Source of the DNA: Amphiura filiformis
Taxonomy: Eukaryota; Echinodermata; Ophiuroidea; Amphilepidida; Amphiuridae
Direction: 5' to 3'
Assembly: GCF_039555335.1 (NCBI RefSeq)
Contig: NC_092637.1
Coordinates: 40,450,526-40,514,525 of the forward strand
Length of the DNA stretch: 64,000 bases
In this document: in pieces, positions 14,101 through 22,760 of the stretch
Position numbering within the stretch: position 1 is the stretch's first letter
How the letters are laid out: every line of letters begins with the position of its first letter
Program-made: the position numbers and the translations under genes
Notes under the pieces: generated by a model
The model's database searches: none
The model's input: the letters and a program-made list of their open reading frames with translations, nothing else
Told to the model about the DNA's origin: nothing

Positions 14101-15478
14101 ATCAGTTTAATCAGAAGTTCCTTGAGGTAGCTGGACCTTACTTGGGAAAAGTGCCCGTAGTTTGAAGTAATGCGAATGTAATCACTTGTTCGATATGTTG
14201 AAAGAACAAAGCTTGAGCCTCCCGAACGTTAACATGCATTCTGCATTTAGAGGTCAAGATGCTCCCTTGAACACTATTGAATAATGACATGATTTCCAAG
14301 CCAAAAGGTTTGTTTGCCAAAGATAGTGGAATATTTGTTATAAAGGTATCATAGCCTATCCACTCTGCAATGTAGATAGTGTGTGCCTTGAATCTTCTCC
14401 ATGCATCTTGTGTCAAAAGTAACAAAAGTGGTTTTGTCCCGGTTATGACTTGTGTTGGCGCACAATGGCAGAACACCTATACTTGAACGAACTTTCTTGG
14501 GAGGAGGTCCTGAAAAGGTGACCGGACATCCCAAACCTTTGATTTCTCAGATTTGTGCTTGCGTTTTGTGGCTTGGCATAGCATGCATCCTAAATGGTAT
14601 TGCATGCCAAAAATAGTTGAAATTTAAAGACACATTGTTGTTATTTACTCTACATGATATGATCTTTTCATGTTTTTCAATATGACGCTGGCGGCAATCT
14701 TTCCATGAAAAGATAGAACTTAAAAACTTTCAGATGACAAAGACTTTGAATATGACAAAAAGATTTGGCATGCCAAAAATAGTGGAAAACGACACATTGT
14801 TTGTCAGTATAGTATAGCCTATCCACTTCATGGTATATAGATTTTCATGTTTTTGTCAATATGGCGCTGGCGGCCATCTTGGATTTAGGGGAAAACGACA
14901 ATGTGACCCCAAACTCTTTGAATATGATCTTAAACGGTTCTGCATGCCAAATATAGTTTAAAACGACACATTGTTTGTTATTATAGCCTATCCACTTCAC
15001 GATATATCGATTTTCATGTTTTTCAATATGTAACTGGCGGCCATCTTGGATTTAGGGGTCAAGATGACCTCTCAACACTTTGAATTTTATCTTAAAAGGT
15101 TGGGCATGCCAAAGATAGTGGAAAACGGCATATTATTTGTCATTATAGCCTATCCAGAACATGGTATATAGATATTCATGTTTTTCAAAATGTCACCGGC
15201 GGCCATTTTGAAAAATGAGCTATAAATAGATTTTCCCGCCATTTTGGGAGGGACATAGGAGCTATTTTTTCTTAGAATATGTCCATCTAGTCAAATCCAC
15301 AGAGAAACAAAGGTATGCTATGAATGGTCACGGATCGTAAGAAAATTATTCAACTAATTGGGGTTATCGTGGAACTAACATTAAGCTTTTCATTGATTGT
15401 ATTTACAGAATCCTTGTTATTCTGAAGCACCTGGAAAATGGATACGAAACATATCTGAAAGCTGAAGTCACGGAATAA
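3709..15478 (+). CDS. Secreted NTF2-like/SnoaL-like domain protein, four exons
   Basis: The exons are 3709-3793, 4487-4672, 5446-5608 and 15409-15478. All have AG acceptors and GT donors, the phases agree (1, 1, 2), and together they give 504 nt, that is 167 residues plus stop. Exon 1 encodes a signal peptide (MMKITLFALIISAVLLKSC). Exon 2 carries the helical part of an NTF2-like cone (YEELFKLHDAAAMARKYTDD, CVYII, then GILRGREG). Exon 3 ends in strands (SYMKIICVMHFF), and exon 4 adds the closing strands ILVILKHLENGYETYLKAE. The order matches DUF4440/SnoaL-like proteins, which bind small ligands or associate with partners; no enzymatic role can be assigned. The 9.8-kb intron 3 holds Penelope, SINE, LINE and foldback insertions. 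An AATAAA (15474-15479) overlaps the stop codon. A possible TATA-like 'attataaat' lies at about 3626. The model is inferred, but the four-way phase agreement is strong. Confidence 0.82.
4117..4222. repeat. Half copy of a palindromic MITE
   Basis: The words 'ggattaggatttagttatatt', 'gataatattttttaatc' and 'gtatttttctggaatgggg' match the right half of the palindromic element at 29365-29614. Only one arm is present. It lies in intron 1 of the NTF2-like gene. Confidence 0.5.
4929..5159. repeat. (ATT)n microsatellite
   Basis: About 230 bp of nearly pure ATT/TTA triplets with a few interruptions (ttagtgtt near 4985 and 5088). It lies in intron 2 of the NTF2-like gene. The open frame through it on the minus strand is poly-Asn and is an artefact of the repeat. 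Confidence 0.97.
5830..6410. mobile_element. Penelope-like element remnants, inverted pair
   Basis: On the plus strand, 6040-6350 reads as a decayed GIY-YIG endonuclease tail in more than one frame: FGTRLGEHQAEVKKANEKKF, then DWEEFKILGRERL, then NTLNREEGTYLLSHVYDPLL. At 5830-6055 a piece resembling the 3' UTR of the same element lies on the minus strand; 'gtctgcaaaagagactaag' occurs at the end of both pieces in opposite orientation. Inverted partial copies next to each other are usual for Penelope elements. Reverse transcriptase is missing. The piece lies in intron 3 of the NTF2-like gene. Confidence 0.65.
6420..7890. other. Intronic AT-rich stretch without a recognised feature
   Basis: The short open frames here (for example 6517-6699) have no family signature or splice context that I can support. 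It lies within intron 3 of the NTF2-like gene. Confidence 0.6.
7896..8309 (-). mobile_element. tRNA-derived SINE with target-site duplication
   Basis: Read on the minus strand, the head is tRNA-like: 'tggcgcaatggttagagta' fits an A box and 'gggttcgattccc' a B box, about 45 nt apart. The body contains 'cttcggaggggacgttaag' and 'cggtccctgtgtgcagag', words I associate with conserved-body SINEs of marine invertebrates. The tail is an (aatc)n-like 'caaatcaaatcaaaa'. The plus-strand hexamer ACTTTT flanks both sides (7890-7895 and 8310-8315) and fits a target-site duplication. It would be transcribed by RNA polymerase III from the internal boxes. It lies in intron 3 of the NTF2-like gene, antisense to it. 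Confidence 0.85.
8560..8800. repeat. Interspersed repeat fragment, related to 16690-16810
   Basis: The words 'tcgaggactgttaa', 'aaaattatttga' and 'attcagaatgca' occur in the same order at both places. No TIR or coding content was recognised. Confidence 0.5.
8960..10415 (-). mobile_element. Jockey/CR1-type LINE, 3' half of ORF2 with tail
   Basis: The open frame 9216-10415 (399 residues) is the palm-to-C-terminal part of a non-LTR reverse transcriptase. It has VVTDFSKAFDRINH (motif A), LPQGTLFGPNGFLVMI (motif B-like), YVDDMTI (motif C) and a thumb region ILGVQISADLTWSTHID with YVAPVWHSS and IERVQKRACKIILD. The endonuclease and the first RT motifs are missing, so it is 5'-truncated near 10415, as usual for LINEs. 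Downstream on the minus strand is a short 3' UTR and a TG/GT-rich stretch (complement of 8976-9100, rich in cacacac). It lies antisense in intron 3 of the NTF2-like gene. The intact 399-codon frame suggests a fairly recent insertion. Confidence 0.92.
10922..11275. mobile_element. hAT-type MITE (354 bp) nested in foldback 1
   Basis: The element has perfect 16-bp terminal inverted repeats beginning CAGGGCCGGATTTACC. It is flanked by the 8-bp duplication CTTACGAT (10914-10921 and 11276-11283), the duplication size of hAT transposons. The opposite arm of the foldback has the uninterrupted site (atcgtaag at about 15334), which proves an insertion after the foldback formed. The interior is GC-rich near the ends and non-coding. 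Confidence 0.93.
11416..12210. repeat. ~162-bp tandem units in the left arm of foldback 1
   Basis: Five units can be followed by the recurring 'aaatccaagatgg' at 11545, 11707, 11871, 12031 and 12169 (steps of about 162, 164, 160 and 138). Each unit also carries 'ggcatgccaa', 'gataggctata' and 'aacatgaa'. The matching array in the right arm lies at about 14590-15225 in reverse complement. The cores resemble the YY1-type motif AAGATGGC(C/G)GC, a point of resemblance only. Confidence 0.88.
12326..13465 (+). pseudogene. Decayed ORF in left arm of foldback 1, N-terminal part of an uncharacterised protein family
   Basis: The reading moves through at least three frames. It starts at 12326 (MMENRTDTKELQSNQETDKL). 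It passes a basic stretch (KRKHKSEKSKKKKRLGCP), a segment TFVTFDTRCMEKIQG, an HRHCWRQYVS motif near 12920, and YLKELLIKEFG. It ends with VGTYIEAALLSLGVTD, TVPWLPYIHELEQDENFSEL and a final DDNPKV near 13462. Cys/His pairs suggest a degenerate zinc-binding region. I recognise the word order from long predicted proteins in cnidarians, lancelets and echinoderms, without a known function. The frames are shifted (around 12650-12730 and near 13185) and include stops, so no intact product is expected. Confidence 0.7.
13470..13722. other. Centre of foldback 1
   Basis: Here the arms meet: 'ggttcaac' flanked by 'cctcctggttcaacaa' at about 13700 and its complement near 13570. Both sides carry the same G-rich/C-rich short sequence in opposite orientation, so the spacer between arms is under about 120 bp. 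Confidence 0.7.
13723..14570 (-). pseudogene. Inverted second copy of the foldback 1 ORF
   Basis: On the minus strand the same protein segments reappear in fragments: TFVTFDTRCMEKIQG (about 14400-14440), VREAQALFFQHIEQVI near 14200, then RIHEVEQAENLSELLLKF and DDNPKVRSIASILGR (13810-13940). It is shorter and more broken than the left-arm copy and has several internal deletions. It belongs to the right arm of foldback 1. Confidence 0.68.
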
Positions 15479-15554
15479 ATATTGCGGCAACATGTAGTTG
15501 TCATGCTTTTCAGTATTATAATACATCAGATTAACATCTTTAAAACTACTCGGG

Positions 15555-16069
15555 CTAAAAAAAAATTGTTATGTTGGCGTAACCCGACCGACCCTATTAT
15601 ATATTAGGCACTTTTTTTTGTTGAAAAAAAAAATAAAAAAACGATTGACCGACCCTAAAACAAGCAAAACCTTTTTTTTGTGTCCAAAAATACGACGGTG
15701 CTCCTCGGAAAAATGGAATTTTACTCAACCCGGAAGTTCAAATCTGGTTCAGAAACAATATTCCAATCGATTAGAAGGGTGGAATTACACGTTTTGGTCG
15801 GAGACTTTGCGTAGCAACTGTGTGATGAATTCCAACACGTATATCGCGCAAAGAGTCCAGGCAGCGAGAGACGATTTAACTCGCGGATATCGAGACATGC
15901 AATTGATCGAGCCAATGACCTTTCATACCGACATCTGGATACAGTGGTATGCAGTTTTGAAGAAGTATAAAGAGGGGAAGATGGTGAAGTTGCGTTCAAC
16001 ATTGTTCAAAAACAGTTCCTAAAAAAGTTTCGATCAGCCCGTTACGCCAACATAACAATTTTTTTGGCC
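15555..16069. mobile_element. ~515-bp MITE with long TIRs enclosing a 134-codon frame
   Basis: The ends are inverted: 'aattgttatgttggcgtaac' near 15575 and 'gttacgccaacataacaatt' near 16050, extended outward by A-rich/T-rich runs and ggcc/ggct. Inside, 15618-16022 is open on the plus strand for 134 codons, with words such as GWNYTFWSETLRSNCVMNSN and FHTDIWIQWYAVLKKYKEG. I recognise no family. The interior composition is less AT-rich than the surroundings, which could mean a captured host exon. It starts just 77 bp after the stop codon of the NTF2-like gene. Confidence 0.7.
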
Positions 16070-16235
16070 TAGTTCATGTTGTCAAATGGATTTGTAAAAA
16101 CGGCGTTTCTTTTGATTGTACTATTCATATAATTGAATAATTTAGGATTGGATTTATTCCTTTATAAAATTTCTCGGGATCAAGCAAGCATGAACAATAT
16201 TTATTTTCAAAATAGACTTTAAAAGTCTATTTTTA

Positions 16236-16600
16236 TTTCAGCTTAATCTAGCAGTTGCGTTACTTTGTAATTGCAATAAGATACGTTGTAATAAAACATG
16301 ATTTAAAATATTTATATATTAATTTTCTCTGAGGACTTGCAGCAAATTGATTGATCTTATTAAAGTTTTGTTGGTGTGGTGGTGTGGCTAGTGATCAGGT
16401 AATGATGATAATGACGACGAAGACGACGATGATGATGTTGATGACGATGACATATGATAATGATGATAATTAATACACAAACGACAAAGAGGAACAGACA
16501 TGCCTGGCTTATATTTCTATTTTTAACATGGAAAGTTCAAATGACCTCCTGTCTGCTTGCAGATTATGCATATCTCTTTATTGTCATAAATCACATCATC
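16236..16600. repeat. GAT-rich interspersed repeat, copy 2
   Basis: It has the same order of words as 3115-3500, with the GAT-rich part at about 16405-16470 and the end 'tctctttattgtcataaatc'. A partial third pass ('gtgtggctagtgatcaggtaatg') follows at 16612-16640. Confidence 0.75.
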
Positions 16601-16809
16601 ATATTTTTGTTGGTGTGGCTAGTGATCAGGTAATGATGACATATCCAGCTACATACACTATATTGTACATATCATTAGATTTATAAAGTTTACTTCGAGG
16701 ACTGTTAAATATCAAAAATAAAAATAAAAAAGTAAAAAAATAATTTGACAAAAAAATCAAAATTATTTGACATTCCTCTTATTCAGAATGCAATTCGATA
16801 TGTATGACA

Positions 16810-17765
16810 TGCGCTCATGGCCCAAAAAACTACTGTGCAAACGTTGCTATCCGAGCCCTTAATAGGACATACAGTATTAGTTACTTTACCGAAATGTGAA
16901 CGTTTGAGTTTACAATGGCCCAAAATGAGGATATTTTTGTTTAGTGAATTTGGTCACGGTATTTCGAGCCGGGTGGTAATTCCCCTCCCCAACGGTCGGC
17001 ACGCTTTTGGTGACAAATCTATTAGTACCTGGGTTAGATTACAAAGGACGTAATACATTGTGTAATAGTTAATATTTGATATTATACTCTGCTTTGTACA
17101 GCTACATTATATTAAATCAGTAATAGCAGTCCACTATATTGAAATTGAAAGGCAATAAAATAATAGAAATAGATCCTATTAATTCCCTGCTGCGGCTATT
17201 CTGATGATGCACAGCTGGTTAGTAAACATGGCAAATACTTTAATAAAACCTAGAATATTGTTTTGTTTCTAAGTTTTATTCTCTACTTAAGATTCCTCCC
17301 AATCAGCGAGAACCCCTAAGAACGGTAGACCCCGCTATGGATGGGAGGGTCGTACGACCTTATCTCCACACAATATACGTGAAGCACACATTTCTACCTC
17401 TGTCTCATCCTTCCTCACTCCCCATCTTTTAATGTTGGAGGGTCTAGTGGACAGCGACAACAAGGGTTTGTACTCTAAGCAGAAAATACACCAGAATTAA
17501 AAAAAATGTGTCAACTTCTGAACATAACAAATCTGCTATTACCGACTACATCACAATAGAAAATAATGTCATCAAGTAGGAGGAGCCTAAGAAAGATGAT
17601 ATTCAACAATCAGACTCATCAGAGAAGCAATTTGGATTAGTCTCAGAAGGCGTGCATGGGAGGGGGCGGCAAAACAGTCAACCGGGACATCGGTAGTTAA
17701 TATTTTGATCCACTTATAATTAAGAACTCAGCAACCGAAGGATGCAACATCGCCGGAAGTGGTCA
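16810..17765. other. Intergenic stretch without a recognised gene
   Basis: Nothing is supported here. The 78-codon frame at 16817-17053 has no signature and is probably chance. Confidence 0.6.
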
Positions 17766-17767
17766 TT

Positions 17768-17958
17768 AACCTTTTCGGTAAATCTCATAAGCATTTGAGA
17801 GTACACCTGAGAACTCGTCATTTGACGTTACGCTGATCTGCGCTGATGCGCACATCGTTTATCGAACTTGGCTACTGCACATTGCAAGTCAGTGTGACGT
17901 CAAATGACGAGTCCTCAGGTGTACTCGTAAAGGCTTATGGGATTTACCGAAAAGGTCA
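17768..17958. mobile_element. Palindromic MITE (~190 bp)
   Basis: The arms are inverted: 'accttttcggtaaatctcat' and 'gagtacacctgagaactcgt' on the left are answered on the right by 'acgagtcctcaggtgtactc' and 'gggatttaccgaaaaggt'. Arms of about 65 bp surround a short spacer. No coding sequence. Confidence 0.8.
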
Positions 17959-18094
17959 ATTCTGAAGAAGCCATCAGCTAAAACAGTGAGTAATTTTCAA
18001 TTTGTCTATCCAAAAATCTCACCAAATTACTTATGACGTTTTAGTTTGAGTATTTCAGACTAAAATGCTGTTTAAAAAACAGACAAACAACTTA

Positions 18095-18190
18095 TGTATT
18101 AATTATCATCATCATCATCTGTCATCGCCATTAACATCATCATCGTTGTCGTCATTATCATCATTACCTGAATACCTGATCTTTCAGATC
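18095..18190. repeat. Inverted fragment of the GAT-rich repeat
   Basis: 'gtattaattatcatcatcatcatc' through 'cattacctga' is the reverse complement of the core of the repeat at 3115-3500. Confidence 0.6.
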
Positions 18191-18487
18191 ACCATCACCA
18201 AAACAGTCAATACAGATTATATGAATAATGCATACATTTAGCTACCATGGTTGCAAAGAAAAGCCTTTCAGATGCTTATCTCACCATGTTATTATTTATA
18301 TCTTAGAAATCATTGTTTTTATGCTTTTCTTGCATCAATGCAGAATGATTCAAACAAATTTGTTCTACGTTTCATTCGGGATATCGCACGTCATGCTATA
18401 GCACATTGTTATATAGGCAATATAATTTAACTCAAACAAACTCAACTCTTGTCATTCGATTGACCAATAATTATTGATTATTAATTT

Positions 18488-20365
18488 TTAGCGTCCGCTG
18501 CAATTAAAACAAATAGGTAGTATGCGCAATCTCCGTACTATCGGGAGATCTTCATTTATCTTGTCGCCCGTTGGATTGTCGCCAGGGCGTTGTACATTCA
18601 CGTTGTCGACCGACGGGCGAGAGTCTTGTACATTCACATTGTCGATCGGCGGGCGAGGGTCTTGTACATTCACATTGTCGACCGGCGGGCGAGGGTCTTG
18701 TTCATTCACATTGTAAACCGGCGGGCGAGGGTCTTGTACATTCACATTGTCGACAGGCGGGCGAGGGTCTTGCACATTCACATTGTCGACTGGCGGGCGA
18801 GGGTCTTGCACATTCACATTGTCGACTGGCGGGCGAGGGTCTTGTACATTCCCATTGTCGACCGGCGGGCGAGGGTCTTGCACATTCACATTGTCGACCG
18901 GCGGGCGAGGTTCTTGTACATTCACATTGTCGACAGGCGGGCGAGGGTCTTGCACGTTCACATTGTCGACCGGCGGGCGAGGGTCTTGTACATTCACGTT
19001 GTCGACTGGCGGGCGAGGGTCTTGTACATTCACGTAGTCGACTGGCGGGCGAGGGTCTTGTACATTCACATTGACGACCGGCGGGCGAGGGTCTTGTACA
19101 TTCACATTGTCGACCGGCGGGCGAGGGTCTTGCACATTCACATTGTCGACTGGCGGGCGAGGGTCTTGCGCATTCACATTGTTGACCGGCGGGCGAGGGT
19201 CTTGTACATTCACATTGTCGACAGGCGGGCGCGGGTCTTGCACGTTCACATTGTCGACCGGCGGGCGAGGGTCTTGTACATTCACATTGTCGACTGGCGG
19301 GCGAGGGTCTTGTACATTCACATTGACGACCGGCGGGCGAGGGTCTTGTTCATTCACATTGTCGACCGGCGGGGGAGGGTCTTGTACATTCACGTTGTCG
19401 ACTGGCGGGCGAGGGTCTTGTACATTCACATTGTCGACCGGCGGGCGAGGGTCTTGTACATTCACATTGTCGACCGGCGGGTGAGGGTCTTGTACATTCA
19501 CGTTGTCGACCGGCGGGCGAGGGTCTTGTACATTCACATTGTCAACCGGTGGGCGAGGGTCTTGTACATTGACATTGTCGACCGGCGGGCGAGGGTCTTG
19601 TACATTCACATTGTCGACCGGCGGGCGAGGGTCTTGCACATTGACATTGTCGACAGGCGGGCGAGGGTCTTGCACATTCACATTGTCGACTGGTGGGCGA
19701 GGGTCTTGTACATTCCCATTGTCGACCGGCGGGCGAGGGTCTTGCACATTCCCATTGTCGACCGGCGGGCGAGGGTCTTGCACATTCACATTGTCGACTG
19801 GCGGGCGAGGATCTTGCACGTTCACATTATTGACCGGCGGGCGAGGGTCTTGTACATTCACATTGTTGACAGGCGGGCGAGGGTCTTGCACATTCACATT
19901 GTCGACTGGCGGGCGAGGGTCTTGTAAATTCCCATTGTCGACCGGCGGGCGAGGGTCTTGCACATTCTCATTGTCGACCGGCGGGCGAGGGTCTTGCACA
20001 TTCACATTGTCGATTGGCGGGCGAGGGTCTTGCACATTCACATTGTTGACCGGCGGGCGAGGGTCTTGTACATTCACGACAGGCGGGCGAGGGTCTTGCA
20101 CATTCACATTGTCGACTGGCGGGAGAGGGTCTTGTACATTCCCATTGTCGACCGGCGGGCGAGGGTCTTGCACATTCACATTGTTGACCGGCGGGCGAGG
20201 GTCTTGCACATTCACATTGTCGACCGGCGGGCGAGGGTCTAGTACATTCGTATTGTCGGACGGCAGCGGAGGGACTTGTCGTTTATCAATGGCCGCTCCA
20301 TAGACCTGTGCAGTCACAGTCATCATAACCAACACTAGGTGAAGCTTAAGAGAAAAAGGCCCCAT
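18488..20365 (-). CDS. Secreted precursor with about 45 tandem 12-residue repeats
   Basis: The frame encodes 625 residues. Residues 1-24 are a clear signal peptide (MGPFSLKLHLVLVMMTVTAQ, then VYGA), followed by AIDKR, a possible dibasic cleavage site. From about residue 36 to 590 the protein is a tandem array with consensus PPVDNVNVQDPR; variants are mostly D/N, V/G and V/I, and one unit is 10 long. The C-terminus leaves the repeat and ends IVRRLRILPICFNCSGR, with a dibasic RR, two close cysteines and a terminal Gly-Arg of the kind used for amidation. Just before the ATG the minus strand reads a pyrimidine tract and TTTCAG, a good 3' splice site, so an upstream non-coding exon is likely. The layout suggests a secreted extracellular or peptide-precursor protein; no homologue is recognised. 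Antisense frames of up to 445 codons exist only because the 36-bp unit keeps every frame open. Confidence 0.82.
   Translation of the reverse strand: MGPFSLKLHLVLVMMTVTAQVYGAAIDKRQVPPLPSDNTNVLDPRPPVDNVNVQDPRPPVNNVNVQDPRPPVDNGNVQDPLPPVDNVNVQDPRPPVVNVQDPRPPVNNVNVQDPRPPIDNVNVQDPRPPVDNENVQDPRPPVDNGNLQDPRPPVDNVNVQDPRPPVNNVNVQDPRPPVNNVNVQDPRPPVDNVNVQDPRPPVDNGNVQDPRPPVDNGNVQDPRPPVDNVNVQDPRPPVDNVNVQDPRPPVDNVNVQDPRPPVDNVNVQDPRPPVDNVNVQDPRPPVDNVNVQDPHPPVDNVNVQDPRPPVDNVNVQDPRPPVDNVNVQDPPPPVDNVNEQDPRPPVVNVNVQDPRPPVDNVNVQDPRPPVDNVNVQDPRPPVDNVNVQDPRPPVNNVNAQDPRPPVDNVNVQDPRPPVDNVNVQDPRPPVVNVNVQDPRPPVDYVNVQDPRPPVDNVNVQDPRPPVDNVNVQDPRPPVDNVNVQEPRPPVDNVNVQDPRPPVDNGNVQDPRPPVDNVNVQDPRPPVDNVNVQDPRPPVDNVNVQDPRPPVYNVNEQDPRPPVDNVNVQDPRPPIDNVNVQDSRPSVDNVNVQRPGDNPTGDKINEDLPIVRRLRILPICFNCSGR
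18590..20240. repeat. 36-bp minisatellite array inside the secreted precursor gene
   Basis: About 45 units have the plus-strand core 'cgggcgagggtcttgtacat', with unit-to-unit differences concentrated at a few positions (tgtaca/tgcaca, gaccgg/gactgg/gacagg). One unit near 20075 is 6 bp shorter but stays in frame. The homogeneity implies recent expansion or gene conversion. Confidence 0.95.
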
Positions 20366-20584
20366 CCTGAAACGTAATAAAAAGATGAAAGAAACATTCG
20401 AGTAAGAATGTTATAATAACAACGACAGTAAAAGTAAACCGTGTCACCGAGAAAAATCTCCAAACTTGAACGAAATCGAGAGAAAAACAAAACAAAGTGT
20501 AGACAAATTTGGTGTGATTTGAAAAGTTGCAAAATTACAGATTGCGTATATGGTAATAAAACTGATTTTTTTTCACCGGCACAA

Positions 20585-21245
20585 TGCAAACACTCAATAC
20601 TCTTAGCGCAATTGAACTTAAAGTTGATGATAGTATCATAAAACCATCTGATACTATCCGAAACTTAGGCATCATATTGGACTCTCGTACAATGACTCCG
20701 CATATTAACAGTATGATATCATCCATCAGCTTTCAACTTCGCAACATACGCCGCATTTAACGTTTTCTTGACCATGAACACACTCCATGCTGTTGTCAGA
20801 GCTCTTGTTCTATCGCGTTTTGATTATGGTAATGCCCTCTTATATCGAGCCAAATCTAAAGATCTGCAGTCACTCCAACACAAGGCTGTCAAGTTGATTT
20901 CCTCTGCCCCAATATGCGATAGTCCATCTCCACTTACGCATAAACTGCATTGGTTGCCCTTAAGAGAACGTATCAACTTCAAAGTTTGCCTCTACATCTT
21001 CAAATGCCTGGAAGGATCCGTACCTCAATACCCCATTCCGGACTGGTCACAAGATCATCAATGGACAAAACTCAAATCACTTCTCATGTTGGCAGAATTC
21101 AAATTGGCGACAGAGCATTCCAAGCCGCTGCACCGGCACCGTGGAACTGCCTCCCACGTAACATGCGTAACATCAGGGATGGAGGCACGCTCAATCACAA
21201 GCTTCAAGAAACTGTAAAATCTCACTATTATGCTTATTAATTTTG
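20585..21245 (+). mobile_element. CR1/L2-like LINE fragment, RT C-terminal part
   Basis: The reading starts with KVDDSIIKPSDTIRNLGIIL near 20620 and has a stop in LRNIRRI before 20765. It continues in 20768-21217 with VVRALVLSRFDYGNALLYRA, LQSLQHKAVKLI, LHWLPLRERINFKVCLYIFK and CLEGSVPQY, then shifts frame near 21025-21060. These are the standard thumb-to-end motifs of CR1/L2 ORF2. It lies 220 bp upstream of the secreted repeat gene and on the opposite strand. Confidence 0.85.
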
Positions 21246-22760
21246 TGCTTTGTTCAGACTTGCAAGTCAACCTGGGTTGAGTTAAACGAGATCTGCTCAA
21301 AACTAGCCATCAAGTTGGTTAAATCAAACAACGAAAACTTTGCGTATGCCATAAAGGCAGGTAAAACTGTAATGGTTTGTCACAAAGTAATTTATCAGTT
21401 TAATTCTAATTTTGTAATACTCTGGGAAAGTAATGCACTTAAAATGTCCGCCCGGTATTATTCAGATTAGATGATCTTGAAATTTTTATATTTTAAATCG
21501 AGTTCAGATGCAAAAAGCGATATATCCATTTTTCTCGATTAGGCAAATATAAGTCGTCAAATAAAAAATACAGTTAATGTTGTTTTTAATCATACTTTCA
21601 AAAAGCGTACATTGGATTCTTTTAATTTAGGATTAGTTGTAATAAAGAGCATCTGTACTACATCCATAAGCAATTTACTGTCTATTCTGAGGTGGTACAT
21701 GTAGGCAGAGAGGTAGTGGAGTTCTGCGCGCCTCGATGTCGGAGCTGCGCGTCTCCGTATTTGTGCTACAAGCCTCTGTTCGCTGTTTGGACATCACAAT
21801 CCGAGAGAACTATCAAGTTTTATGTTAGCGTTATAGGGTAAATGTTGATAACCCTAACTCAAAAAGCTTCATAAAAGGTTACCAATATTGTATATAAATT
21901 GAAAAAGTAAATTAAATAAGTAAGTAAAATATGAATATAGTTTTACATGGCAATAACCTACCTGGTGTATGGATTTCTGCAATTGTATGAGTCCCAAGAT
22001 ACTGGATCTTCTGTCTGCAGTGCATGAGGATAGCTAGTCGGTGGCGGATATGATGTGTTTTTCTGTTAGTTGTTTTGCTTGTGATTGTCTATATGCTGCA
22101 ATCATAGTAAAAGGGACGTTTCTATTTTTGTATATGTGTCCTGCTACCACAAAATGAGTTTAAAGTCGCAAGTCACAGACATAATATTGGCTTGAACATG
22201 TGTGTGTGCGACACAGAACACCGACGCAGCAGCCAGGACTTCTCGAAACCACCAACTCGCGACTATTTGCTCATTTCGTGGTATCAGGTCGCATATTACC
22301 AGCAGATACTTTCCTTTATATGGGGAATGTGCCTACTGGAATCTGAAATGATGACGTTCGTTATAAATAAATAAAAACAAATTTTATGATTCATTTTATA
22401 TACAATCATAAAGATGTAATAAAATGCTCTATGACCCAGTAAATATGCATGTAGTTCGAATTGGTAGTGAAATAGGTTTTGAGCATTGCAGTGATTTATA
22501 AATCGTCACCCTGCTTCGATAATTGCCGAAGTAATTTTTTGTAATTTTGAGAACACGTACAAAATATGGTTCAAGAATGCATCAGTTATACTTATTCACC
22601 TTATTCATTTCTGATTATTTAATTTCATTTGTCTCATTATCATTTGTTCAGTACAAAGATTGGTGAATAAATATGTTTAATTGCATGCTTGAACCATATG
22701 TTTACTTGTTCTTAAAATTACAAAAACTTTTCTAGAAAATATGCAGTGTGAGAAATACCA

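Larger units (their letters stand above)
10897..15357. mobile_element. Giant foldback element 1 (4.5 kb inverted repeat)
   Basis: The sequence from about 10897 inwards is repeated as reverse complement from about 15357 inwards, with the centre near 13600. Outer ends: 'agtttaatcattttcttacg' on the left against 'cgtaagaaaattattcaact' on the right. Each arm has a short unique end, an array of ~162-bp units with TCCAAGATGGC-like cores, and a decayed coding region reading from outside to centre (12326-13465 on plus, 13723-14570 on minus). The arms differ by many changes, and the left arm carries a 354-bp hAT-type MITE absent from the right. It lies wholly within intron 3 of the NTF2-like gene, ending 51 bp before the last exon. 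No transposase is recognised. The inverted structure is seen directly; its identity as a transposable element is inferred. Confidence 0.85.

Noticed and set aside
10897-15357. Foldback 1 as an assembly artefact (a read joined to its own reverse complement)
   Set aside because: The arms differ by many substitutions and indels and only one contains the hAT-type MITE with its duplication, so they are genuinely diverged.
18590-20240. CRISPR array
   Set aside because: The repeats are contiguous with no unique spacers and are coding; the genome is animal.
18522-20303. Long open frames on the plus strand (up to 445 and 266 codons) opposite the repeat protein
   Set aside because: They follow from a 36-bp unit being a multiple of three. 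They lack a signal peptide, splice context and unique termini, and the minus frame has all of these.
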